A DNA stretch of 64,000 nt, taken from Megascapheus bottae. Its lineage: Eukaryota > Chordata > Mammalia > Rodentia > Geomyidae. Below, one piece after another: positions 13,883 through 29,135 of this stretch. The notes under the pieces are model-generated. The model had not been told where the DNA came from and searched no databases. It saw nothing but the letters and a program-made list of their open reading frames with translations. A program made the position numbers and the translations under genes. The first letter of the stretch is position 1, and each line of letters begins with the position of its first letter. Location: the NCBI GenBank assembly GCA_024803745.1, contig JANJXV010000194.1, positions 1,798,001-1,862,000 on the forward strand, written 5' to 3'.

Positions 13883-16800
13883 TTCATTTTTACTTCAGAA
13901 ACATCCATTCTATGACTTCACACACCTCCACTCTATGACTTCACAAACCTCCATTCTGTGACTTCACACACCACCATTCTGAGTTCACACAATTCCATTC
14001 GTTGAGTTCACACATCTCCATTCTGACTTGACACACCTCCATTCTATGACTTCACACACGTCCATTCTATGACTTCACACACCTCTATTCTGTGACTTCA
14101 CACACCTCCATTGTGTGACTTCACACACTTCCATTCTATGACTTCATAAACCTCCCTTTTATAATTTCACACACCTCCATTCTATGACCTCACACACCCT
14201 CATTCTTTGATTTCACACACCTCCATTCTATGATTTCACACATCCATTTCGACTTCACACACCTCTAATATATGACTTTAAACACCTCAATTCTGTGACT
14301 TCACACACCTGCATTCTATGACTTCATACCGTCCATTCTGTGACTTCAAACACCTCCATTCTATGACTTCACACAATTCCATTCTATGATTTCACACACC
14401 TCCATTTTGTATCTTCACACACCTCCATTCTATGACTTCACACACCTCCATTCTGAGTTTACACACCTCCATTCTATGACTTCACACACCTCCATTCTTT
14501 GACGTCACACATTTATTCTATGACTTCACACAACTTCATTCTTACTTTACAAACATCCATTCAATAACTTCACACACCTCCATTTTATGACTTCAAACAC
14601 CTCCATTCTGTGACTTCACACACCACCATTCTATGACTTCACACACCTCCATTCTGTGACTTCACTCACCTCCATTCTATGCGTTCACACACATCCCTTC
14701 TGACTTCACACACCTACATTCCATGACTTCACACACCTCCATTCTGTATTCACACAGCTCCATTCTGTGACTTCACAAAACTCCATTCTATGATTTCACA
14801 CACCTCCATACTATGACTTCACACAACTCCATCTATGACTTCACACACCTTCATTCTGACATCACACACCTCCATTCTATGACTTCACAGACCTCGAATC
14901 TGTGACTTCACTCAGCTGCACTCTATGACTTCACACTCCTCCTTTCTATGACTTTCCACACCTCCCTTCTATCACTTCACCACCTCCAATCTATGACTAC
15001 ACACCTCCATTCTGACTTCACACACCTTCATTCTGTGAATTCACACACCTCCATTCTATGTGTTCACACACCTCCATTCTATGACTTCACACACCTTCAT
15101 TCTTACTTCAGAAACATCAGTTCTATGACTTCACACAACTCCATTCTATGACTTCACAAACCTCCATTCTGTGACGTAACACACCTCCATTCTGAGTTCA
15201 CACAACTCAATTCGGTGACTTCACACACCTCCATTCTGATTTCACACACCTCCATTCTATGACTTCACACACTTCCATTCTATGACTTCACACACCTCCA
15301 TTCTGTGACTTCACACACCTCCATTCTGTGCTCGCACACCTCCATTCTGTGACTTCACACACCTCCATTCTGTGACTTCACACACCTCCATTCTGTGACT
15401 TCACACACTTCCATTCTATGACTTCACACACCTCCATTCTGTGACTTCACACACCTCCATTCTGTGACTTCACTCACCTCCACTCTAAGACTTCACACTC
15501 CTCCATTCTATGACTTCCCACACCTCCTTTCTATGACTTCACCCACCTCCATTTTATGACTTTACACACCTCCATTCTGTGACTTCACACACCTCCATTC
15601 TATGACCTCACACACCCTCATTCTATGATTTCACACACCTCCATTCTATGAATTTACACATCCATTTTGACTTCACACACCTCAAATATATGACTTCAAA
15701 CACCTCAATTCTGTGACTTCACACACCTCCATTCTATGAGATCATACCATCCATTCTGTGACTTCACACACCTCCATTCTATAACTTCACACACTTCCAT
15801 TCTATGACTTCATACACCTCCATTCTGTGACTTCACAGACCTCCATTCTGTGACTTCCCACACCTCCATTCTGTTACTTCACACACCTCCATTCTATGAC
15901 TTCACACACCTCTATTCTGACGTCACACACCTCCATTCTATGACTTCACACACCTCCATTCTGACTTCACACACCTCCATTCTATGACTTCGCACACCTC
16001 TATTCTGACTTCACACACCTCCATTCTGTGACTTCACACACCTCCATTCGATGACTTCACACACCTACATTCTTTGACTTCACACACAACCATGTGGACT
16101 TCACACCTACATTCTGTGACTTCACACATTTACATTTGTGACTTCTCACACCACCTTTTTGACTTCACACATCTCCATTCTGTGACTTCACATACCTCAA
16201 ATCTGTGACTTCACACACCTCCATTCTGTGACTTCACACACCTCCATTCTGTGATTTCACACACCTCCCTTCCGTGACTTCACCCACCTCCATTCTATTA
16301 CTTCACACACCTCCATTCTATGACATCACACACCTCCATTCTATGACTTCAAACCCTTCTACTCTATGACTTCACACACCACCATACTATGACTTCAAAC
16401 ACCTCCATTCTATGACTTCCCACACATGCATTCTAACTTCACACACCTCCATCTATGACTTCACACACCTTCATTCTGACATCACACACCTCCATTCTAT
16501 GACTTCACAGACCTCGAATCTGTGACTTCACTCACCTGCACTCTATGACTTCACACTCCTCCATTCTATGACTTTCCACACCTCTTTTATATGACTTCAC
16601 CACCTCCAATCTATGACTACACACCTCCATTCTGACTTCTCACACCTTCATTCTGTGAATTCGCACACCTCCATTCTATGTGTTCACACACCTCCATTCT
16701 ATGACTTCACACACCTTCATTCTTACTTCAGAAACATCAGTTCTATGACTTCACACAACTCCATTCTATGACTTCACAAACCTCCATTCTGTGACTTCAC

Positions 16801-17701
16801 ACACCTCCATTCTGACTTCACACACCTCCATTCTATGACTTCACACACTTCCATTCTATGACTTCACACACCTCCATTCTATGACTTCACACACCTCCAT
16901 TCTGTGACTTCACACACCTCCATTATATGACCTCACACACCCTCATTCTATGGTTTCACACACCTCCATTCTATGAATTCACACATCCATTTTGACTTCA
17001 CACACCTCCAATATATGTCTTCAGACACCTCAATTCTGTGACTTCACACACCTCCATTCTATGAGTTCATACCATCCATTCTGTGACTTCACACACCTCC
17101 ATTCTATGACTTCACACACTTCCATTCTATAACTTCATACACCTCCATTCTGTGACTTTCCATACCTCCATTGTGAGATCACACACATCCATTCTGTGAC
17201 TTCACACACCTCCATTCTGTGACTTCCCACACCTCCATTCTGTTAATTCACACACCTCCATTCTATGACTTCACACACCTCTATTCTGACGTCACACACT
17301 TCCATTCTATGACTTCACACACCTCCATTCTGACTTCACACTCCTCCATTCTATGACTTCGCACACCTCTATTCTGACTTCACACACCTCCATTCTGTGA
17401 CTTCACACACCTCCATCCTATGACTTCACACACTTCAATTGTGACGTCACACACCTCCATTGTATGAGTTCACACACCTGCATTCTGACTTCACACACCT
17501 CCATTCTATGACTTCACACACCTCCATTCTGACTTCACACACCTCTATTCTATGACTTCGCACACCTCCATTCTGACATCACACACCTCCATTCTATGAC
17601 TTCACAGACCTCGAATCTGTGACTTCTCTCACCTGCACTCTATGACTTTACACTCGTCCATTCTATGACTTCCCACAACTCTTTCTATGACTTCACACAC
17701 C
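13883..17701 (+). repeat. Middle-domain HOR, 3,819-bp unit, full copy 1
   Basis: Defined by the marker TTCATTTTTACTTCAGAAAC at 13883 and next at 17702. The same 3,819-bp spacing recurs at 29136 to 32955, and the whole unit matches 29136-32954 at offset 15,253 bp. A further checkpoint is CTCAGCTGCA at 14911, 18730 (+3,819) and 30164 (+15,253). Only scattered substitutions separate the two full copies. Confidence 0.82.
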
Positions 17702-19831
17702 TTCATTTTTACTTCAGAAACATCCATTCTATGACTTCACACACCTCCACTCTATGACTTCACAAACCTCCATTCTGTGACTTCACACACCTCCATTCTG
17801 AGTTCACACAATTCCATTCGTTGAGTTCACACATCTCCATTCTGACTTGACACACCTCCATTCTATGACTTCACACACGTCCATTCTATGACTTCACACA
17901 CCTCTATTCTGTGACTTCACACACCTCCATTGTGTGACTTCACACACTTCCATTCTATGACTTCATAAACCTCCCTTTTATAATTTCACACACCTCCATT
18001 CTATGACCTCACACACCCTCATTCTTTGATTTCACACACCTCCATTCTATGATTTCACACATCCATTTCGACTTCACACACCTCTAATATATGACTTTAA
18101 ACACCTCAATTCTGTGACTTCACACACCTGCATTCTATGACTTCATACCGTCCATTCTGTGACTTCAAACACCTCCATTCTATGACTTCACACAATTCCA
18201 TTCTATGATTTCACACACCTCCATTTTATATCTTCACACACCTCCATTCTATGACTTCACACACCACCATTCTGAGTTTACACACCTCCATTCTATGACT
18301 TCACACACCTCCATTCTTTGACGTCACACATTTAATCTATGACTTCACACAACTTCATTCTTACTTTACAAACATCCATTCAATAACTTCACACACCTCC
18401 ATTTTATGACTTCAAACACCTCCATTCTGTGACTTCACACACCACCATTCTATGACTTCACACACCTCCATTCTGTGACTTCACTCACCTCCATTCTATG
18501 CGTTCACACACATCCCTTCTGACTTCACACACCTACATTCCATGACTTCACACACCTCCATTCTGTATTCACACAGCTCCATTCTGTGACTTCACAAAAC
18601 TCCATTCTATGATTTCACACACCTCCATACTATGACTTCCCACAACTCCATCTATGACTTCACACACCTTCATTCTGACATCACACACCTCCATTCTATG
18701 ACTTCACAGACCTCGAATCTGTGACTTCACTCAGCTGCACTCTATGACTTCACACTCCTCCTTTCTATGACTTTCCACACCTCCCTTCTATGACTTCACC
18801 ACCTCCAATCTATGACTACACACCTCCATTCTGACTTCACACACCTTCATTCTGTGAATTCACACACCTCCATTCTATGTGTTCACACACCTCCATTCTA
18901 TGACTTCACACACCTTCATTCTTACTTCAGAAACATCAGTTCTATGACTTCACACAACTCCATTCTATGACTTCACAAACCTCCATTCTGTGACGTAACA
19001 CACCTCCATTCTGAGTTCACACAACTCAATTCGGTGACTTCACACACCTCCATTCTGATTTCACACACCTCCATTCTATGACTTCACACACTTCCATTCT
19101 ATGACTTCACACACCTCCATTCTGTGACTTCACACACCTCCATTCTGTGCTCGCACACTACCATTCTGTGACTTCACACACCTCCATTCTGTGACTTCAC
19201 ACACCTCCATTCTGTGACTTCACACACCTCCATTCTATGACTTCACACACTTCCATTCTATGACTTCATACACCTCCATTCTGTGACTTTACATACCTAT
19301 ATTGTGAGATCACACACCTCCATTCTGGACTTCACACACCTCCATTCTGTGACTTCCCACACCTCCATTCTGTTACTTCACACACCTCCATTCTATGACT
19401 TCACACACCTCTATTCTGACGTCACACACCTCCATTCTATGACTTCACACACCTCTATTCTGACGTCACACTCCTCCATTCTATGACTTCGCACACCTCT
19501 ATTCGGACTTCACACACCTCCATTCTGTGACTTCACACATCTCCATTCTATGACTTCACACACTTCAATTGTGACGTCACACACCTCCATTGTATGAGTT
19601 CACACACCTGCATTCAGACTTCACACACCTCCATTCTATGACTTCACACACCTCCATTCTGATTTCACACACCTCTATTCTATGACTTCGCACACCTCCA
19701 TTCTGACATCACACACCTCCATTCTATGACTTCACAGACCTCGAGTCTGTGACTTCTCTCACCTGCACTCTATGACTTTACACTCGTCCATTCTATGATT
19801 TCCCACAACATATTCTATGACTTCACACACC
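17702..19831 (+). repeat. 3,819-bp HOR, shortened copy (2,130 bp)
   Basis: Follows copy 1 at offset 3,819 bp until about 19230. It then jumps to sequence equivalent to about 17120 of copy 1 (CTTCATACACC, then an ATTGTGAGATCACAC segment). About 1.69 kb of the unit is missing. The closing segment ends with ATTTCCCACAACATATTC, where copy 1 has ACTTCCCACAACTCTTTC. The likely cause is deletion by unequal exchange between similar monomers. Confidence 0.75.
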
Positions 19832-22800
19832 TTCATTTTTACTTCAGAAACATCCATTCTATGACTTCACACACCTCCACTCTATGACTTCACAAACCTC
19901 CATTCTGTGACTTCACACACCTCCATTCTGAGTTCACACAACTCCATTCGTTGAGTTCACACATGTCCATTCTGACTTCACACACCTCCATTCTATGACT
20001 TCACACACGTCCATTCTATGACTTCACACACCTCTATTCTGTGACTTCACACACCTCCATCGTGTGACTTCACACACTTCCATTCTATGACTTCATAAAC
20101 CTCCCTTTTATAATTTCACACACCTCCATTCTATGACCTCACACACCCTCATTCTTTGATTTCACACACCTCCATTCTATGATTTCACACATCCATTTCG
20201 ACTTCACACACCTCTAATATATGACTTCAAACACCTCAATTCTGTGACTTCACACACCTGCATTCTACGACTTCATACCGTCCATTCTGTGACTTCAAAC
20301 ACCTCCATTCTATGACTTCACACAATTCCATTCTATGACTTCACACACCTCCATTTTATAACTTCACACACCTCCATTCTATGACTTCACACACCTCCAT
20401 TCTGAGTTTACACACCTCCATTCTGTGACTTCACACACCTCCAATCTGTGACTTCACACACCTCCATTCTGTGACTTCACACACCTCCATTCTGTGATTT
20501 CACACACCTCCCTTCCGTGACTTCACCCACCTCCATTCTATGACTTCACACACCTCCATTCTATGACATCACACACCTCCATTCTGTTACTTCACACACC
20601 TCCATTCTATGACTTCACACACCTCCATTCTGTGACTTCACTCACCTCCACTCTAAGACTTCACACTCCTCCATTCTATGACTTCCCACACCTCCTTTCT
20701 ATGACTTCACCCACCTCCATTTTATGACTTCACACACCTCCATTCTGTGACTTCACACACCTCCATTCTATGACCTCACACACCCTCATTCTATGATTTC
20801 ACACACCTCCATTCTATGAATTTACACATCCATTTTGACTTCACACACCTCAAATATATGACTTCAAACACCTCAATTCTGTGACTTCACACACCTCCAT
20901 TCTATGAGATCATACCATCCATTCTGTGACTTCACACACCTCCATTCTATAACTTCACACACTTCCATTCTATGACTTCATACACCTCCATTCTGTGACT
21001 TCACAGACCTCCATTCTGTGACTTCCCACACCTCCATTCTGTTACTTCACACACCTCCATTCTATGACTTCACACACCTCTATTCTGACGTCACACACCT
21101 CCATTCTATGACTTCACACACCTCCATTCTGACTTCACACACCTCCATTCTATGACTTCGCACACCTCTATTCTGACTTCACACACCTCCATTCTGTGAC
21201 TTCACACACCTCCATTCGATGACTTCACACACCTACATTCTTTGACTTCACACACAACCATGTGGACTTCACACCTACATTCTGTGACTTCACACATTTA
21301 CATTTGTGACTTCTCACACCACCTTTTTGACTTCACACATCTCCATTCTGTGACTTCACATACCTCAAATCTGTGACTTCACACACCTCCATTCTGTGAC
21401 TTCACACACCTCCATTCTGTGATTTCACACACCTCCCTTCCGTGACTTCACCCACCTCCATTCTATTACTTCACACACCTCCATTCTATGACATCACACA
21501 CCTCCATTCTATGACTTCAAACCCTTCTACTCTATGACTTCACACACCACCATACTATGACTTCAAACACCTCCATTCTATGATTTCCCACACATGCATT
21601 CTAACTTCACACACCTCCATCTATGACTTCACACACCTTCATTCTGACATCACACACCTCCATTCTATGACTTCACAGACCTCGAATCTGTGACTTCACT
21701 CACCTGCACTCTATGACTTCACACTCCTCCATTCTATGACTTTCCACACCTCTTTTCTATGACTTCACCACCTCCAATCTATGACTACACACCTCCATTC
21801 TGACTTCTCACACCTTCATTCTGTTTATTCGCACACCTCCATTCTATGTGTTCACACACCTCCATTCTATGACTTCACACACCTTCATTCTTACTTCAGA
21901 AACATCAGTTCTATGACTTCACACAACTCCATTCTATGACTTCACAAACCTCCATTCTGTGACTTCACACACCTCCATTCTGACTTCACACACCTCCATT
22001 CTATGACTTCACACACTTCCATTCTATGACTTCACACACCTCCATTCTATGACTTCACACACCTCCATTCTGTGACTTCACACACCTCCATTATATGACC
22101 TCACACACCCTCATTCTATGGTTTCACACACCTCCATTCTATGAATTCACACATCCATTTTGACTTCACACACCTCCAATATATGTCTTCAAACACCTCA
22201 ATTCTGTGACTTCACACACCTCCATTCTATGAGTTCATACCATCCATTCTGTGACTTCACACACCTCCATTCTATGACTTCACACACTTCCATTCTATGA
22301 CTTCATACACCTCCATTCTGTGACTTTACATACCTATATTGTGAGATCACACACCTCCATTCTGTGACTTCACACACCTCCATTCTGTGACTTCCCACAC
22401 CTCCATTCTGTTACTTCACACACCTCCATTCTATGACTTCACACACCTCTATTCTGACGTCACACACCTCCATTCTATGACTTCACACACCTCTATTCTG
22501 ACGTCACACTCCTCCATTCTATGACTTCGCACACCTCTATTCGGACTTCACACACCTCCATTCTGTGACTTCACACATCTCCATTCTATGACTTCACACA
22601 CTTCAATTGTGACGTCACACACCTCCATTGTATGAGTTCACACACCTGCATTCAGACTTCACACACCTCCATTCTATGACTTCACACACCTCCATTCTGA
22701 TTTCACACACCTCTATTCTATGACTTCGCACACCTCCATTCTGACATCACACACCTCCATTCTATGACTTCACAGACCTCGAGTCTGTGACTTCTCTCAC

Positions 22801-22869
22801 CTGCACTCTATGACTTTACACTCGTCCATTCTATGATTTCCCACAACATATTCTATGACTTCACACACC
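19832..22869 (+). repeat. 3,819-bp HOR, hybrid copy (3,038 bp)
   Basis: The first ~810 bp (19832-20640) match 22870-23678 and 32955-33763 and carry a distinctive run after GAGTTTACACACC. The remainder (20641-22869) matches 15473-17701 of full copy 1 at offset 5,168 bp (checkpoint TGATTTCCCA at 21581 against TGACTTCCCA at 16413). It is therefore a junction of two HOR variants, about 781 bp shorter than the full unit. Confidence 0.75.
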
Positions 22870-25662
22870 TTCATTTTTACTTCAGAAACATCCATTCTAT
22901 GACTTCACACACCTCCACTCTATGACTTCACAAACCTCCATTCTGTGACTTCACACACCTCCATTCTGAGTTCACACAACTCCATTCGTTGAGTTCACAC
23001 ATGTCCATTCTGACTTCACACACCTCCATTCTATGACTTCACACACGTCCATTCTATGACTTCACACACCTCTATTCTGTGACTTCACACACCTCCATCG
23101 TGTGACTTCACACACTTCCATTCTATGACTTCATAAACCTCCCTTTTATAATTTCACACACCTCCATTCTATGACCTCACACACCCTCATTCTTTGATTT
23201 CACACACCTCCATTCTATGATTTCACACATCCATTTCGACTTCACACACCTCTAATATATGACTTCAAACACCTCAATTCTGTGACTTCACACACCTGCA
23301 TTCTACGACTTCATACCGTCCATTCTGTGACTTCAAACACCTCCATTCTATGACTTCACACAATTCCATTCTATGACTTCACACACCTCCATTTTATAAC
23401 TTCACACACCTCCATTCTATGACTTCACACACCTCCATTCTGAGTTTACACACCTCCATTCTGTGACTTCACACACCTCCAATCTGTGACTTCACACACC
23501 TCCATTCTGTGACTTCACACACCTCCATTCTGTGATTTCACACACCTCCCTTCCGTGACTTCACCCACCTCCATTCTATGACTTCACACACCTCCATTCT
23601 ATGACATCACACACCTCCATTCTGTTACTTCACACACCTCCATTCTATGACTTCACACACCTCCATTCTGTGACTTCACACATCTCCATTCTATGACTTC
23701 ACACACCTCCATTCTGTGACTTCACTCACCTCCATTGTGTGTTCAAATACCTCCATTCTGTGACCTCACACACCTCCATTCTATGACTTCACACACCTTC
23801 ATTCTTACTTCAGAAACATCAGTTCTATGAGTTCACACAATTCCATTCTATGACTTCACAAACCTCCATTCTGTGACTTCACACACCTCCATTCTGAGTT
23901 CACACAACTCCATTCGGTGACTTCACACACCTCCATTCTGACTACACACACCTCCATTCTATGACTTCACACCCTTCCATTCTATGACTTCACACACCTC
24001 CATTCTGTGACTTCACACACCTCCATTCTGTGTTCGCAAACTTCCATTCTGTGACTTCACACACCTCCATTCTGTGACTTCACACACCTCCATTCTGTGA
24101 CTTCACACACCTCCATTATATGACTTCACACACCTCCATTATGTGACTTCACACACCTCCATTATATGACGTCACACACCCTCATTCTATTGTTTCACAC
24201 ACCTCCATTCTATGAATTCACACATCCATTTTGACTTCACACACCTCCAATATATGTCTTCAAACACCTGAATTCTGTGACTTCACACACCTCCATTCTA
24301 TGAGTTCATACCATCCATTCTGTGACTTCACACACCTCCATTCTATGACTTCACACACTTCCATTCTATGACTTCATACACCTCCATTCTGTGACTTTAC
24401 ATACCTCCATTGTGAGATCACACACCTCCATTCTGTGACTTCACACACCTCCATTCTGTGACTTCCCACACCTCCATTCTGTTACTTCACACACCTCCAT
24501 TCTATGACTTCACACACCTCTATTCTGACGTCACACACCTCCATTCTATGACTTCACACACCTCCATTCTGACTTCACACTCCTCCATTCTATGACTTCG
24601 CACACCTCTATTCAGACTTCACACACCTCCATTCTGTGACTTCAAACACCTCCATTCGATGACTTCACACACATACATTCTTTGACTTCACACACAACCA
24701 TTTTGACTTCACACCTCCATTCTTTGACTTCACACACTTACGTTTGTGACTTCTCACACCACCTTTTTGACTTCATACATCTAGATTCTGTGACTTCACA
24801 CACCTCCATTCTGTGACTTCACACACCTCCCTTCCGTGACTTCACCCACCTGCATTCTATGACTTCACACACCTCCACTCTATGACATCACACACCTCCA
24901 TTCTATGACTTCACACACTTCCACTCTATGACTTCACACACCACCATTCTATGACTTCACACACCTCCATTCTATGACTTCCTACACATGCATTCTGACT
25001 TCACACACCTCCATTGTATGTCTTCACACATCTTCTTTCTGTAACTTCCCACACTCCCAATGTTTGAGTTCACAAACCACCCTTCCATGACTCACACACC
25101 TCCATTCTATGAGTTCACACACCTCCATTCTTTGACTTCACACACCTCCATTTTGACTTCACAAACCTACATTCTGTGACCTCACACACCTCCATTTACG
25201 ACTTCACACTCCACCATTTTGATTTCACACACCACCATTCTGTGACTTCACACACCTCCATTCTTTGACTTCACACACCTCCGTTTTGACTTCACACACT
25301 TCAATTCTGTGACTTCACACACCTCCATTCTGTGACTTCACACACCACCATTGTTTTACTTCACACACACATTCTTTGACTTCACACACCTCCATTCTAT
25401 TAGTTCACAAACATCCATTCTATGAGTTCAACACCAAAATTTTGTCTTCACACACCTCCATTCTATGACTTCACACACCTTCATTCTTAATTCAGAAACA
25501 TCCATTCTATGACTTCACACACCTCCATTCTATGACTTCGCAAACCTCCATTCTGTGACTTCACACACCTACATTCGGAGTTCACACACCTCCATTCGGT
25601 GACTTCACACACCTCCATTCTGACTTCACACAACTCCATTCTATGACTTCACACACTTCCAT
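22870..25662 (+). repeat. Middle-domain variant segment, copy 1
   Basis: Matches 32955 to about 35749 at offset 10,085 bp, becoming 10,087 bp near 25430. Checkpoints are AGTTCTATGAGTTCACAC at 23821/33906, TCTTCACACATC at 25021/35106 and AACACCAAAATTTTG near 25430/35517. It contains rarer monomers such as CTCCCAATGTTTGAGTTC and a TGACTCA-bearing monomer at 25088. Its last ~1.2 kb is locally duplicated. Confidence 0.78.
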
Positions 25663-26302
25663 TCTATGACTTCCCACACCTCCATTCTGTTACTTCACAC
25701 ACCTCCATTCTATGACTTCACACACGTCTATTCTGACGTCACACACCTCCATTCTATGACTTCACACACCTCCATTCTGACTTCACACTCCTCCATTCTA
25801 TGACTTCGCACACCTCTATTCAGACTTCACACACCTCCATTCTGTGACTTCAAACACCTCCATTCGATGACTTCACACACATACATTCTTTGACTTCACA
25901 CACAACCATTTTGACTTCACACCTCCATTCTTTGACTTCACACACTTACGTTTGTGACTTCTCACACCACCTGTTTGACTTCACACATCTCCATTCTGTG
26001 ACTTCACACACCTCCATTCTGTGACTTCACACACCTCCCTTCCGTGACTTCACCCACCTCCATTCTATGACTTCACACACTTCCACTCTATGACATCACA
26101 CACCTCCATTCTATGACTTCACACACTTCCACTCTATGACTTCACACACCACCATTCTATGACTTCACACACCTCCATTCTATGACTTCCTACACATGCA
26201 TTCTGACTTCACACACCTCCATTGTATGTCTTCACACATCTTTTTTCTGTAACTTCCCACACTCCCAATGTTTGAGTTCACAAACCACCCTTCCATGACT
26301 CA
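24455..26302 (+). repeat. 1,208-bp tandem duplication, second copy truncated
   Basis: Sequence from about 24455 recurs from about 25663 at an offset of 1,208 bp. Checkpoints are GTTACTTCAC at 24481/25689, ATTCAGAC at 24610/25818 and CCTTCCATGACTCAC at 25081/26289. The second copy is only about 640 bp long and breaks off at 26302, where a 4-base-shorter ACTCACCTCC junction leads into sequence equivalent to about 14880 of the 3,819-bp HOR. The related segment near 35750-35880 lacks this second copy. Confidence 0.75.
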
Positions 26303-29135
26303 CCTCCATTCTATGAGTTCACACACCTCCATTCTATGACTTCACAGACCTCGAATCTGTGACTTCACTCAGCTGCACTCTATGACTTCACACTCCTCCT
26401 TTCTATGACTTTCCACACCTCCCTTCTATGACTTCACCACCTCCAATCTATGACTACACACCTCCATTCTGACTTCACACACCTTCATTCTGTGAATTCA
26501 CACACCTCCATTCTATGTGTTCACACACCTCCATTCTATGACTTCACACACCTTCATTCTTACTTCAGAAACATCAGTTCTATGACTTCACACAACTCCA
26601 TTCTATGACTTCACAAACCTCCATTCTGTGACGTAACACACCTCCATTCTGAGTTCACACAACTCAATTCGGTGACTTCACACACCTCCATTCTGATTTC
26701 ACACACCTCCATTCTATGACTTCACACACTTCCATTCTATGACTTCACACACCTCCATTCTGTGACTTCACACACCTCCATTCTGTGCTCGCACACCTCC
26801 ATTCTGTGACTTCACACACCTCCATTCTGTGACTTCACACACCTCCATTCTGTGACTTCACACACTTCTATTCTATGACTTCACACACCTCCATTCTGTG
26901 ACTTCACACACCTCCATTCTGTGACTTCACTCACCTCCACTCTAAGACTTCACACTCCTCCATTCTATGACTTCCCACACCTCCTTTCTATGACTTCACC
27001 CACCTCCATTTTATGACTTCACACACCTCCATTCTGTGACTTCACACACCTCCATTCTATGACCTCACACACCCTCATTCTATGATTTCACACACCTCCA
27101 TTCTATGAATTTACACATCCATTTTGACTTCACACACCTCAAATATATGACTTCAAACACCTCAATTCTGTGACTTCACACACCTCCATTCTATGAGATC
27201 ATACCATCCATTCTGTAACTTCACACACCTCCATTCTATAACTTCACACACTTCCATTCTATGACTTCATACACCTCCATTCTGTGACTTCACAGACCTC
27301 CATTCTGTGACTTCCCACACCTCCATTCTGTTACTTCACACACCTCCATTCTATGACTTCACACACCTCTATTCTGACGTCACACACCTCCATTCTATGA
27401 CTTCACACACCTCCATTCTGACTTCACACACCTCCATTCTATGACTTCGCACACCTCTATTCTGACTTCACACACCTCCATTCTGTGACTTCACACACCT
27501 CCATTCGATGACTTCACACACCTACATTCTTTGACTTCACACACAACCATGTTGACTTCACACCTACATTCTGTGACTTCACACATTTACATTTGTGACT
27601 TCTCACACCACCTTTTTGACTTCACACATCTCCATTCTGTGACTTCACATACCTCAAATCTGTGACTTCACACACCTCCATTCTGTGACTTCACACACCT
27701 CCATTCTGTGATTTCACACACCTCCCTTCCGTGACTTCACCCACCTCCATTCTATTACTTCACACACCTCCATTCTATGACATCACACACCTCCATTCTA
27801 TGACTTCAAACCCTTCTACTCTATGACTTCACACACCACCATACTATGACTTCAAACACCTCCATTCTATGACTTCCCACACATGCATTCTAACTTCACA
27901 CACCTCCATCTATGACTTCACACACCTTCATTCTGACATCACACACCTCCATTCTATGACTTCACAGACCTCGAATCTGTGACTTCACTCACCTGCACTC
28001 TATGACTTCACACTCCTCCATTCTATGACTTTCCACACCTCTTTTCTATGACTTCACCACCTCCAATCTATGACTACACACCTCCATTCTGACTTCTCAC
28101 ACCTTCATTCTGTGAATTCGCACACCTCCATTCTATGTGTTCACACACCTCCATTCTATGACTTCACACACCTTCATTCTTACTTCAGAAACATCAGTTC
28201 TATGACTTCACACAACTCCATTCTATGACTTCACAAACCTCCATTCTGTGACTTCACACACCTCCATTCTGACTTCACACACCTCCATTCTATGACTTCA
28301 CACACTTCCATTCTATGACTTCACACACCTCCATTCTATGACTTCACACACCTCCATTCTGTGACTTCACACACCTCCATTATATGACCTCACACACCCT
28401 CATTCTATGGTTTCACACACCTCCATTCTATGAATTCACACATCCATTTTGACTTCACACACCTCCAATATATGTCTTCAGACACCTCAATTCTGTGACT
28501 TCACACACCTCCATTCTATGAGTTCATACCATCCATTCTGTGACTTCACACACCTCCATTCTATGACTTCACACACTTCCATTCTATGACTTCATACACC
28601 TCCATTCTGTGACTTTCCATACCTCCATTGTGAGATCACACACATCCATTCTGTGACTTCCCACACCTCCATTCTGTTAATTCACACACCTCCATTCTAT
28701 GACTTCACACACCTCTATTCTGACGTCACACACTTCCATTCTATGACTTCACACACCTCCATTCTGACTTCACACTCCTCCATTCTATGACTTCGCACAC
28801 CTCTATTCTGACTTCACACACCTCCATTCTGTGACTTCACACACCTCCATCCTATGACTTCACACACTTCAATTGTGACGTCACACACCTCCATTGTATG
28901 AGTTCACACACCTGCATTCTGACTTCACACACCTCCATTCTATGACTTCACACACCTCCATTCTGACTTCACACACCTCTATTCTATGACTTCGCACACC
29001 TCCATTCTGACATCACACACCTCCATTCTATGACTTCACAGACCTCGAATCTGTGACTTCTCTCACCTGCACTCTATGACTTTACACTCGTCCATTCTAT
29101 GACTTCCCACAACTCTTTCTATGACTTCACACACC
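26303..29135 (+). repeat. 3,819-bp HOR, copy lacking its first kilobase
   Basis: From about 26336 it follows 14879-17701 at offset 11,457 bp (CTCAGCTGCA at 26368 against 14911). Near 28640 one 23-bp monomer present in copy 1 (after GAGATCACACACATCC) is missing, and the offset falls to 11,434 bp. The beginning of the unit (13883-14878 equivalent) is replaced by the truncated 1,208-bp duplication upstream. Confidence 0.77.

Noticed and set aside
14948..15151. 67-codon + strand frame, with similar ones at 19283-19486 and 46621-46806
   Set aside because: Same HTSIL/HLHS/TPPF repeat translation; no homology to a protein family and no flanking gene signals.
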